Assembly (NCBI RefSeq): GCF_002205895.1
Contig: NZ_NJDE01000010.1
Coordinates: 124,001 to 188,000 of the forward strand
DNA from: Saccharibacillus sp. O23
GTDB taxonomy: Bacteria; Bacillota; Bacilli; Paenibacillales; Paenibacillaceae
Direction: 5' to 3'
DNA length: 64,000 nt
Shown here: positions 9,037-16,191 of the stretch, in pieces
How the letters are laid out: every line of letters begins with the position of its first letter
Numbering within the stretch: position 1 is the first letter of the stretch
Translations under genes and position numbers: made by a program
The notes under the pieces: model-generated
Told to the model about the DNA's origin: nothing
Database searches by the model: none
What the model saw: the letters and a program-made list of their open reading frames with translations, nothing else

Positions 9037-9058
9037 CGTTCAGTCGGCTTAGAACGGC

Positions 9059-9084
9059 AAAAAGGACCGAAGAATCGGTCCTTT
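9059..9084 (-). terminator. Terminator of the minus-strand regulator gene
   Basis: Perfect ten-base arms AAAGGACCGA and TCGGTCCTTT with a four-base loop; on the minus strand the stem is followed by a T run. Confidence 0.85.
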
Positions 9085-9113
9085 GATTACGGCGGGAGAT
9101 TCCCGCAGGCCGT

Positions 9114-10082
9114 CTAATCTTGAGCGGCCGACGATACGGATTCCGGCTCGCCTTGAGCCGAGAAGCTGCCTTCGTGAACGTTGTAGAGCACGCGGGCCAG
9201 CAGATGTTGGCCGTAGTTGCCGAAGTTGCGTCCGAACAGCGTCAAGCCGCGTTTGTTCGTCGGCTGCTCGGTGACCGCGATCCGGAACGTCAATTCGCTT
9301 CGGTAATCGAGGCGGATATCTTCCAGCGTGACGTCCGAGATGCGGCAGCCGTCGATAAAACTGCCTTCGCTGTTGATCCGGATCAGCTTCAGCATGCCGT
9401 ATTGGTTGAGATGGGGCGGCCACCAGTCGGGGTTGAACGTGCCGCGCACGTCGCCGAAATCGCCGGGGCTGGTCCAGCAGCCCAATTCGATGCCGTTGAT
9501 GGAGAAATGGATATCCGACGGATAGTAGTTGTTGTATCCCGGCGCTTCCGACCCGATCTCCAGCGAAATCTGGATCTCGCGGAAACTCTGGTTGGCTTTG
9601 AGATAGTTGGGAATCCGGTATTCCAGAAACCCTTCGGCGAGCCAGATGATCTCGGCGTAGATCCGCTGCGGATCGGCGAAATAACGGGGATCGTCGAAGT
9701 CGCCGACAATGCTGTCTTTGGTGGCGAGACCGCAGGTCGGAAGCGCTTTGTAGTCGCTGTAATGGCCGACTTGAATCTCGACTTCGTACAGATTGTCGGT
9801 GTCTTTGCTGCGCAGGTCGACCATCAGTTTGTCTTTATTGAGGTAACAGAGTTTTTGGATGCCGTGTTTGCCGCCGGCCGTCCGAATCTCGATCAGCCCG
9901 CATTCTTCGAGTTTTTTGATATGCAGAGTGACCGCCCCGTTGCTGAGTCCCAGTTTGCGCGCGATCTCGTTCAGGTTCAATTCTTCGTTTCCGGCCAGCA
10001 GTTCCAGAATCTGAATCCGGATTTCCGAGCCGAGCGCTTTGAAAATCTCGATGCCGCTCATTAAATCTTTGATGTAAATCAT
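9114..10082 (-). CDS. Winged-helix (ArsR-like) regulator with large beta-rich sensor domain
   Basis: A 322-residue regulator. Residues ~8-80 form an ArsR/MarR-like winged helix (IFKALGSEIRIQILELL, LNLNEIARKLGLSNGAVTLHI, KKLEECGLIEIRT). The remaining ~230 residues are beta-rich, with many aromatic residues (for example FNPDWWPPHLNQYGMLKL), and look like a jelly-roll or carbohydrate-binding fold rather than the usual small ArsR core; no metal-binding cysteines are seen. It faces the arabino-oligosaccharide operon and shares a motif, TCAGTATAA, in both promoter regions. I infer a sugar-responsive regulator of that operon. The function of the C-terminal domain is not established. Confidence 0.8.
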   Translation of the reverse strand: MIYIKDLMSGIEIFKALGSEIRIQILELLAGNEELNLNEIARKLGLSNGAVTLHIKKLEECGLIEIRTAGGKHGIQKLCYLNKDKLMVDLRSKDTDNLYEVEIQVGHYSDYKALPTCGLATKDSIVGDFDDPRYFADPQRIYAEIIWLAEGFLEYRIPNYLKANQSFREIQISLEIGSEAPGYNNYYPSDIHFSINGIELGCWTSPGDFGDVRGTFNPDWWPPHLNQYGMLKLIRINSEGSFIDGCRISDVTLEDIRLDYRSELTFRIAVTEQPTNKRGLTLFGRNFGNYGQHLLARVLYNVHEGSFSAQGEPESVSSAAQD

Positions 10083-10132
10083 GGCCGTATCCCCGCTTTC
10101 TTTTGGATTTCCGACGTGTTTATTATTTTATG

Positions 10133-10143
10133 TCAGTATAAAC
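10133..10143 (+). promoter_or_regulatory. Candidate operator half-site near the winged-helix regulator gene
   Basis: TCAGTATAAAC here repeats the arm of the inverted repeat at 10392-10427. It lies 50 bases upstream of the regulator start, consistent with autoregulation. Confidence 0.5.
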
Positions 10144-10343
10144 CGAAAACGTTTCTAAACCAAATATTTCCCCCTCCGCCTACAAAATCCGTACAAACCC
10201 GCAAAATAAGCGTTCAAAATCGGTTTTACTTTTAAATAAAATTGAAATTAAAACAGCAGGTTATTATTTCCAAATCGAAACGAGAAGACGCGGAAAATGC
10301 AAATTAACCTTTAGGTTTAGCTAAAAAGATTTAGATTCTTCTG

Positions 10344-10372
10344 TTTACAACCTCAAAAACGTGTGCTATTTT
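10344..10372 (+). promoter_or_regulatory. Candidate sigma-A promoter of the arabino-oligosaccharide operon
   Basis: TTTACA (10344-10349), 17-base spacer, TATTTT (10367-10372). The inverted-repeat operator lies just downstream, where a repressor would block transcription. No second gene is visible in the 418-base gap 10083-10500, which is AT-rich compared with its surroundings. Confidence 0.55.
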
Positions 10373-10391
10373 AATTTTGCAAGCGGATACA

Positions 10392-10427
10392 TTCAGTATA
10401 ACATGAATTATTTTAGTTTATACTGAA
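10392..10427. promoter_or_regulatory. Inverted-repeat operator TTCAGTATAA-N16-TTATACTGAA
   Basis: Two perfect ten-base arms (10392-10401 and 10418-10427) separated by 16 bases, downstream of the predicted promoter and upstream of the binding-protein gene. The same arm recurs at 10133 near the regulator. The best candidate binding site for the winged-helix regulator. Confidence 0.65.
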
Positions 10428-10500
10428 ATAAAAATTATTCTGCATAACAGGTTCGGAATCGGGCATCGCGCAGGACAAACCATATTCGGGAGGGTCAGAA

Positions 10501-11838
10501 ATGAAGAAAAAAGGAATCGTGTTATTGATGCTGCTTACGTTAGTGCTGTCGCTGCTTACGGCCTGCGGCAAATCGTCCACCAATACCGCTTCGGGCGAAA
10601 AATCGGTCATCGACGCCGGCGCGGGCGAAAACGCGACCGAGCTTTCTTATTGGACGTTCGTCGAACTGCACGGCAAGCACTTCGAGAAAATGCTGGAGAA
10701 ATGGAATAAAGAAAATCCGGACCGCCAGATCAAGCTGAACGTTACCGTCATGCCGTACGACGATATGCATAACAAATTGTCGATCGCGCTGCAAACGGGC
10801 ACGGGAGCGCCGGACATCGCCGATATCGAACTCGGCAAATTCCCCGATTTCCTCAAAGGCACGCCGCAGCTCGAACCTCTGAACGACGTGATCGATCCTT
10901 ACCGCGATACGATCGTCAAGTCGCGGATCGATATCTACAGCAAAGACGGCAAGAACTACGGGATTCCGACGCACGTCGGCGCTTCGGTCGCGTTCTACAA
11001 TACGGAAATCCTCGAAGAAGCCGGAGTGGACTACACGAAGATCGTCACTTGGGACGACTTCAAAAAAGCCGGCGAACAAGTCTACGAGAAAACCGGCAAA
11101 CATATGGGCACGGCCGACACCAGCGCGATGTGGCAGGAATCGATGCTGCTGGCGCAGCAGGGTTCCGACTTCACCGACGCCGACGGCAAACCGCAGGTCA
11201 ACTCGCCGGAGATGGTCAAAGCTCTTCAAGTGCTCAAAGATCTGCAAGATTCCAACGCGATCGCCACGATCGCGGGCGGCCAGCCGGATACCGAAGAAGC
11301 TTACGGCGAATACAATTCTGGCGAATATGCAACCGCCTTCATGCCGCTGTGGATGATGTCCCGCTTCACGAACTACATGCCGGATCTCGCCGGCAAGATC
11401 GCGATCGCGCCGATTCCGGTCATCGAAAAAGGCATGCCTCGTTCGGTCGGCGGCGGCGGTACGGGTACGGTAGTCACCAAAACGGCCAAAGACGTGCAGT
11501 TGGCGAAAGACTTCCTCGCTTACGCGAAACTGTCCGAAGACGCCAATATCGAGATCTGGAACACGCTCGGTTTCGACCCGGTCAACATGAAAGTCTGGGA
11601 CATGAAAGAAGTGACGCACAATCCGGAGAACGAATTCGTGAAATACTTCAAAAACAATCCGTTCGACGTCTTGAACGAAATTCGCGACGAGATCAAATAC
11701 GTCAAATCGGTTCCGGCTTCGCCGACGATCAACAACGTGCTCTGCACCGTCACTTTGAACGAAATCTTCGAAGACGGCAAAGACATCAAGCAGGCGCTCG
11801 ACGACGCTCAGGCGCAGATCGAACAAGAGCTGCAATAG
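10501..11838 (+). CDS. ABC transporter substrate-binding lipoprotein (sugar family 1)
   Basis: A 445-residue binding protein with signal MKKKGIVLLMLLTLVLSLLTACG (lipobox LLTAC). Segments LSYWTFVELHGKHFEKMLEKW and NGDAPDIADIE-like TGTGAPDIADIELGKFPDFL are typical of oligosaccharide-binding proteins of the MalE/AraN class. It is followed by two permeases and a GH43 enzyme, so the likely ligand is an arabinose-containing oligosaccharide; AraN of B. subtilis has a similar role. GGGAGGG precedes the ATG. Confidence 0.9.
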   Translation: MKKKGIVLLMLLTLVLSLLTACGKSSTNTASGEKSVIDAGAGENATELSYWTFVELHGKHFEKMLEKWNKENPDRQIKLNVTVMPYDDMHNKLSIALQTGTGAPDIADIELGKFPDFLKGTPQLEPLNDVIDPYRDTIVKSRIDIYSKDGKNYGIPTHVGASVAFYNTEILEEAGVDYTKIVTWDDFKKAGEQVYEKTGKHMGTADTSAMWQESMLLAQQGSDFTDADGKPQVNSPEMVKALQVLKDLQDSNAIATIAGGQPDTEEAYGEYNSGEYATAFMPLWMMSRFTNYMPDLAGKIAIAPIPVIEKGMPRSVGGGGTGTVVTKTAKDVQLAKDFLAYAKLSEDANIEIWNTLGFDPVNMKVWDMKEVTHNPENEFVKYFKNNPFDVLNEIRDEIKYVKSVPASPTINNVLCTVTLNEIFEDGKDIKQALDDAQAQIEQELQ

Positions 11839-11872
11839 TCGGATCGCGCATAACCGTTTCCACATCCTAACG

Positions 11873-11925
11873 GGTCTCCCGCGTTCCTCGCCTTTTCCTG
11901 GGCCGGAGCGGCGGGAGACCGTTTA
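11873..11925 (+). terminator. Intercistronic hairpin after the binding-protein gene
   Basis: Perfect arms GGTCTCCCGC (11873-11882) and GCGGGAGACC (11911-11920) followed by GTTT. It likely stabilises the binding-protein mRNA and lowers read-through to the permeases, like the hairpin at 6981. Confidence 0.6.
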
Positions 11926-11943
11926 CGAAGAAGGTGCAAAACG

Positions 11944-12837
11944 ATGATCAAACGATTTCTTTATTCGCAAAAAGTCGCGCCGTACGTGTTCGTGCTGCCT
12001 TTTATCCTCGTCTTCCTGATCTTCTGGGTCTATCCGCTGGGCAGTTCGGTGACGATGAGCTTCCAGAAAATCACGTTGGGCCAAGAAGCCGAGTGGGTAG
12101 GATTGGACAATTACACCAAGCTGCTGGGCGATAAAATTTTCCTCAAAGCCGTCATGAACAGCGCCGTGTATATGCTGTGCACGCTGCTGATCCTCATTCC
12201 GCTGCCGATGCTGCTGGCCGTGCTGATCAACAACAAGTTCATGTGGGGACGCGAATTCTTCAAGTCTTCGTTGTTCTTCCCCGCGCTGACTTCGGTCGTC
12301 GTGGCCGGCACCATCTTCCGCCTGATGTTCGGGGAAATGGACGGCTCGCTCATCAACAGTTTCTTGGGCTTGTTCGGCATCGAACCCGTGAAATTCTTGA
12401 AAGGGCAGACGACGGGCTTTATCGCGCTGCTGACGCTGGCGACTTGGCGCTGGCTCGGCGTAAACATGCTGTATTTCTTGTCGGGCCTCAAAAGCATTCC
12501 GGACGATTATTACGAAGCCGCTTCGATCGACGGCGCTTCGGCTTGGCAGAAGTTCCGCATGATTACCATGCCGCTGCTCAAGCCGACGACCATCTACGTG
12601 CTGACGATCAGCATCTATGCGGGACTCGCCATGTTTATCGAGAGCTTGATGATCTGGAACGGCAACAATTCTCCGAAAAATATCGGCCTCACGATCGTCG
12701 GTTACTTGTACCGTCAAGGCATCGAGAAAAGCAACCTCGGTTACGCCGCGGCGGTCGGCATCGTGCTGCTGGTGCTGGCGATGACGATCAACATGATCCA
12801 GCTCGCATTCTCCGGCCTGTTCAAGAAGGAGGATTAA
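11944..12837 (+). CDS. Carbohydrate ABC transporter permease, MalF/AraP type
   Basis: A 297-residue permease with six predicted membrane helices (first at APYVFVLPFILVFLIFWVYPL). The EAA loop is YYEAASIDGASAWQKFRMITMPLLKPT. It resembles AraP/MsmF permeases. The next gene starts two bases after its stop, so the two permeases are translated together. Confidence 0.92.
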   Translation: MIKRFLYSQKVAPYVFVLPFILVFLIFWVYPLGSSVTMSFQKITLGQEAEWVGLDNYTKLLGDKIFLKAVMNSAVYMLCTLLILIPLPMLLAVLINNKFMWGREFFKSSLFFPALTSVVVAGTIFRLMFGEMDGSLINSFLGLFGIEPVKFLKGQTTGFIALLTLATWRWLGVNMLYFLSGLKSIPDDYYEAASIDGASAWQKFRMITMPLLKPTTIYVLTISIYAGLAMFIESLMIWNGNNSPKNIGLTIVGYLYRQGIEKSNLGYAAAVGIVLLVLAMTINMIQLAFSGLFKKED

Positions 12838-12838
12838 G

Positions 12839-13720
12839 ATGAAAAAAGAAGCGACGCTGAAGATGAACGAACGTTCGTCAATCTCGGTCAAAAAACATCT
12901 TCCGCTGAAAATCGGCCTGTTCGTTCTATTCGCCGCTTTATGCGGAGTGATCTTGGTCCCGTTCTACGCGATCGCGCTGTCTTCTTTCAAGCCGGGGGAA
13001 GAACTGATCCGCTACGGCCTCAACTTGAAATTCGATCTGTCGGTGATGAGCTTCGACAACTACGCGTATCTGTTCACGGGCGATCATTCTTACTTCACCT
13101 GGTTCTTCAACTCGCTGCTGCTGACCGTGGTACAGGTGGCGCTGACGCTGATCATCAGCGCGACGGTCGCCTACGGGTTCGCGGCTTACGAATTCAAAGG
13201 CAAGAACTTCTTGTTCATCTGCGTGCTGTTGATCATGATGGTGCCGTTCGAGATTCTGCTGCTGCCGCTGTATACGCTCATTTTCAATCTGGGCATGATG
13301 AACACGTATTCGGCGATCGTGCTTCCGGGCATCGCGAGCGCGGCGACCATCTTCTTTTTCCGGCAGTATCTGAGCGGCATTCCCAAAGAGATCATCGCGG
13401 CCGGCCGGGTCGACGGAGCGAGCGAATACGGCATCTATCTGCGCCTGATCCTGCCGATCATGAAACCTTCGTTCGCGGCGATGGCGATCCTCAACGGGAT
13501 GAACAGCTGGAACAACTTCCTCTGGCCGTTCATGGTGCTCAGCGACGAACGCAAGTACACGCTGCCGATCGGGCTGAAAACGCTGCTGACGCCTTACGGC
13601 AATAACTACGACCTGTTGATCGTCGGATCGTTTTTCTCGATCATTCCGATCTTCGTGCTGTTCGTGGCGTTCCAGAAATACTTTATCGACGGGATGACCG
13701 CCGGTGCCGTAAAAGGCTGA
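12839..13720 (+). CDS. Carbohydrate ABC transporter permease, MalG/AraQ type
   Basis: A 293-residue permease. The EAA loop is IPKEIIAAGRVDGASEYGIYLRLILPIMKP and the C-terminus FQKYFIDGMTAGAVKG is diagnostic of the AraQ/MsmG group. AAGGAGG lies at the end of the preceding gene. Together with 10501 and 11944 it forms a complete importer lacking only the ATPase. Confidence 0.92.
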   Translation: MKKEATLKMNERSSISVKKHLPLKIGLFVLFAALCGVILVPFYAIALSSFKPGEELIRYGLNLKFDLSVMSFDNYAYLFTGDHSYFTWFFNSLLLTVVQVALTLIISATVAYGFAAYEFKGKNFLFICVLLIMMVPFEILLLPLYTLIFNLGMMNTYSAIVLPGIASAATIFFFRQYLSGIPKEIIAAGRVDGASEYGIYLRLILPIMKPSFAAMAILNGMNSWNNFLWPFMVLSDERKYTLPIGLKTLLTPYGNNYDLLIVGSFFSIIPIFVLFVAFQKYFIDGMTAGAVKG

Positions 13721-13731
13721 GAAGGAGAGAG

Positions 13732-14712
13732 ATGGCGATGAACGTATCCGGACAATATTCCAACCCTTTGATCGAGCAGCGGGCGGATCCTTACATTTAC
13801 AAGCACGAAGACGGTTATTATTACTTCACGGGTTCGGTACCCGAGTACGACCGGATCGAACTGCGGCGTTCGCGGACGCTCGAAGGGCTGCGGGACGCGG
13901 AGCGCGAGATCGTCTGGCGCAAACCCGGGACCGGGCCGATGAGCGCCAATATCTGGGCTCCCGAACTGCACCGGATCGACGGCAAATGGTATCTGTATTT
14001 CGCGGCGGCGCATACGGCGGAGACGAACGAAGGACTGTTCGATCACCGGATGTACGCGCTCGAATGCGCAGCCGATAACCCGCTGGACGGGCCTTGGACG
14101 GAAAAAGGACAAGTCGTGACGAAGTGGGAATCGTTCGCGCTCGACGCGACCGTTTTCGCACATCGGGGCAAAACGTATTACGTCTGGGCGCAGAAAGATC
14201 CGGAGATCGAAGGCAACTCCAATCTGTACATCTCCGAGATGGAGAACGGCTGGACGCTGACCGGACCGCAAACCATGATCTCGCAGCCGCAATACGAGTG
14301 GGAAAAAATCGGGTTTCTGGTGAACGAAGGACCGGCGGTCATCAAACGCGGCGGGAAGATCTGGATGACGTTCTCGGCGAGCGCGACCGATCATCATTAC
14401 TGCATGGGCCTGCTGTTCGCAGACGAAGAGGCCGATCTGCTGGACGCCGCTTCGTGGACCAAACTTCCGGAACCGGTCTTTGCGACCAGCGAAGAGAACG
14501 GGCAGTACGGTCCCGGACATAACAGTTTTACGACGGGGGAAAACGGGGAAGACCTGCTGGTCTATCATGCCCGCAGCTACAAAGCGATCGTCGGCGATCC
14601 GCTGTACGACCCGAACCGCCACGCGCGGGTCAAAGCGTTCGGATGGCGGGAAGACGGTCTGCCGGACTTCGGAATTCCGCAGCCGGATACGGAAGCGACC
14701 GTCGGACGGTAA
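13732..14712 (+). CDS. Glycoside hydrolase family 43, arabinanase/arabinofuranosidase-like
   Basis: A 326-residue five-bladed propeller enzyme. The three GH43 catalytic carboxylates can be placed: Asp19 in RADPYIY (base), Asp138 in LDATVF (pKa modulator) and Glu199 in NEGPAV (acid). ANIWAPELHRIDGKWYLYFAA and PGHNSF are further family signatures. No signal peptide, so it acts in the cytoplasm on imported oligosaccharides, probably releasing L-arabinose from alpha-linked arabino-oligosaccharides; xylosidase activity cannot be excluded. It starts 12 bases after the permease gene with AAGGAGAG upstream and is the last gene of the operon. Confidence 0.9.
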   Translation: MAMNVSGQYSNPLIEQRADPYIYKHEDGYYYFTGSVPEYDRIELRRSRTLEGLRDAEREIVWRKPGTGPMSANIWAPELHRIDGKWYLYFAAAHTAETNEGLFDHRMYALECAADNPLDGPWTEKGQVVTKWESFALDATVFAHRGKTYYVWAQKDPEIEGNSNLYISEMENGWTLTGPQTMISQPQYEWEKIGFLVNEGPAVIKRGGKIWMTFSASATDHHYCMGLLFADEEADLLDAASWTKLPEPVFATSEENGQYGPGHNSFTTGENGEDLLVYHARSYKAIVGDPLYDPNRHARVKAFGWREDGLPDFGIPQPDTEATVGR

Positions 14713-14764
14713 GCCGGCGTACTCGAACGATTTTCGCTTCGCGACATAGAGAACGGGTTTGCGC

Positions 14765-14811
14765 AAAAAAGCTCTTCGGCGTCCTGAACGGACGGGCGAA
14801 GAGCTTTTTTT
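14765..14811. terminator. Bidirectional terminator between GH43 and TetR genes
   Basis: AAAAAAGCTCTTCG pairs with CGAAGAGCTTTTTT with T runs on both strands; it serves both convergent genes. Confidence 0.88.
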
Positions 14812-14832
14812 GTCGTCGGCGGATCGGCGGGA

Positions 14833-15402
14833 TTACGCCTTTTCCGTATAAAAAGCTTTGGAGACGGCTTCCGTCGCTTTGTCGATAAAAGCCGCGATAT
14901 CGCCGGGACGTTCTTTGAGACCGCCGTTTACCCACTTTTTGATGATGGCGATGCTGCCGTGCGCGGTAAACGCATACCATGTTTCGAATTGCTGCCGATC
15001 GAAGTTTTCGGTTTGTTCCATCCATTTTTCGATCGTCAGATCGTGGCTGATATACAGAATGCGTTCCAACAATTCTTTGTCGCCGTTTTCCGAGAACAGC
15101 ACTTCGCATAACGTTTTATTCGCTTTGATGTATTTGCAGATCTCGTAAGACAGCTTCCGAGGAGACGAAGACAGCGTCGCGACCTGCTTGATTTCCTCGT
15201 ACAGCGCGTCTTCGATCGAAGAGAGAAGTTCGAACGGATTCGCGTAATGCGTATAAAAAGTGTTGCGGTTGATGCCGGCTTCTTTGCAAATATCGGTCAC
15301 GGTAATCTTGTTGATCGAACGTTCTTTCAGCAGTTTCAGCAGACTTTCTTTGATCACCATCTTGGTGTATCTCACCCGATGATCCACTTTGGGTTCCGTC
15401 AT
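14833..15402 (-). CDS. TetR-family transcriptional regulator
   Basis: A 189-residue regulator. The N-terminal domain has the TetR helix-turn-helix (INKITVTDICKEAGINRNTFYTHYANPFELL). The C-terminal part resembles the TetR_C_7 ligand/dimer domain (YAFTAHGSIAIIKKWVNGGLKERPGDIAAFI). GGAGGAG lies upstream of the ATG at 15402. It is divergent from the membrane protein gene whose promoter carries a perfect 12-base palindrome, the presumed operator. The ligand is unknown. Confidence 0.9.
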   Translation of the reverse strand: MTEPKVDHRVRYTKMVIKESLLKLLKERSINKITVTDICKEAGINRNTFYTHYANPFELLSSIEDALYEEIKQVATLSSSPRKLSYEICKYIKANKTLCEVLFSENGDKELLERILYISHDLTIEKWMEQTENFDRQQFETWYAFTAHGSIAIIKKWVNGGLKERPGDIAAFIDKATEAVSKAFYTEKA

Positions 15403-15440
15403 AATCTCCTCCCGAACAAAAAAATGATGAACGATAACCG

Positions 15441-15491
15441 GATAACGAACAGATGCAGAGCGGCGTGTCAGATAACGAACAGAAAGTTATC
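15441..15491. repeat. Direct and inverted GATAAC motifs in the TetR control region
   Basis: GATAACGAACAGA occurs twice (15441-15453 and 15471-15483), 30 bases apart, and the second copy is also half of an inverted pair GATAAC/GTTATC (15471-15476, 15486-15491). Helically phased spacing close to three turns suggests protein binding sites, perhaps for TetR autoregulation. Confidence 0.5.
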
Positions 15492-15501
15492 GAACTACCT
15501 G

Positions 15502-15530
15502 TTGTTTTACTTACACAGTGAAATTATAAT
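15502..15530 (+). promoter_or_regulatory. Sigma-A promoter of the small membrane protein gene
   Basis: TTGTTT (15502-15507), 17-base spacer, perfect TATAAT (15525-15530). Confidence 0.7.
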
Positions 15531-15534
15531 TTGT

Positions 15535-15546
15535 TCGAACGTTCGA
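15535..15546. promoter_or_regulatory. Palindromic TetR operator candidate TCGAACGTTCGA
   Basis: A perfect 12-base palindrome flanked by TGT and ACA lies directly after the -10 box, over the expected transcription start. This is the classic placement for TetR-type repression. Confidence 0.65.
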
Positions 15547-15613
15547 TACAATCCAATTTTAAACGGAGGGCGTCATCGCGAGATGGTCGTTCGATCCGCT
15601 GCCCGGCGAACCT

Positions 15614-16117
15614 TTGATCTACGGGGAACCGGTCATGAATTTCACGGGCTGGATCTATATCGCCGGCTATTGGACGACCTTTATTCTGATCGGCGAATGG
15701 TGGCATAAGAAGAAAGGCTACAGCCGCGCGGTCGGGTATCTGTATCCGTTTCTGGCCGCGATCCTGTCGTCGATCTGCATGTTTTCGCCGCTGTCGAACT
15801 TCTTGAATTATATGGGACCGTTCTTCCCGCGGACTTCCGATATGCAGTGGGTGATGCTGATCGCGCTGTCTGCCGTTTCGGCCGGAATGCTCGCGCTGGC
15901 TTTCTTCAAATTCTGGGACGGGAAAGTTCGCGATTCGTTCGATGCCCGAAAAGATTTTCCGATCCTGTTCACGTTCTTGGGGTTCCCGCTGGCCAACACG
16001 GTCTTTTGCCTGATCGGCGGGTATACGCAGATCTTATGGCTGGTCGTCTTAGCGCAGATCTTATTGATCCTGGCTTGGATCGGGATTCGCCGCATGAGCC
16101 GAAAAGCGATTCGATAA
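15614..16117 (+). CDS. Small integral membrane protein under TetR control; start uncertain
   Basis: A ~167-residue protein with four hydrophobic segments (WIYIAGYWTTFILIGEW, VGYLYPFLAAILSSICMF, VMLIALSAVSAGMLALAFF, FTFLGFPLANTVFCLIGG with a following ILWLVVLAQILLILAW). I do not recognise the family; a transport or membrane-stress role under the TetR regulator is only a guess. The start is unclear: the TTG at 15614 and the ATG at 15635 lack good ribosome binding sites, whereas GGAGGG at 15565-15570 stands before an in-frame ATC at 15575 with no in-frame ATG. The protein-like frame clearly extends up to that point. Confidence 0.7.
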   Translation: MIYGEPVMNFTGWIYIAGYWTTFILIGEWWHKKKGYSRAVGYLYPFLAAILSSICMFSPLSNFLNYMGPFFPRTSDMQWVMLIALSAVSAGMLALAFFKFWDGKVRDSFDARKDFPILFTFLGFPLANTVFCLIGGYTQILWLVVLAQILLILAWIGIRRMSRKAIR

Positions 16118-16166
16118 AAAAACACCGGCAGACTTCGGATTTTTCGTCCGAAGCTGCCGGTGTTTT
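16117..16166. terminator. Bidirectional terminator between membrane protein and GH127 genes
   Basis: AACACCGGCAG-CTTCGGA pairs with TCCGAAG-CTGCCGGTGTT; runs of A and T flank it on both sides. Confidence 0.88.
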
Positions 16167-16191
16167 CTGTCGAAGCCGTATCGGGTCGGGC

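Noticed and set aside
10143-10157. Possible CcpA cre site CGAAAACGTTTCTA near the winged-helix regulator
   Set aside because: Three mismatches to the cre consensus, including both ends. Catabolite control of this operon is likely but not shown by this site.
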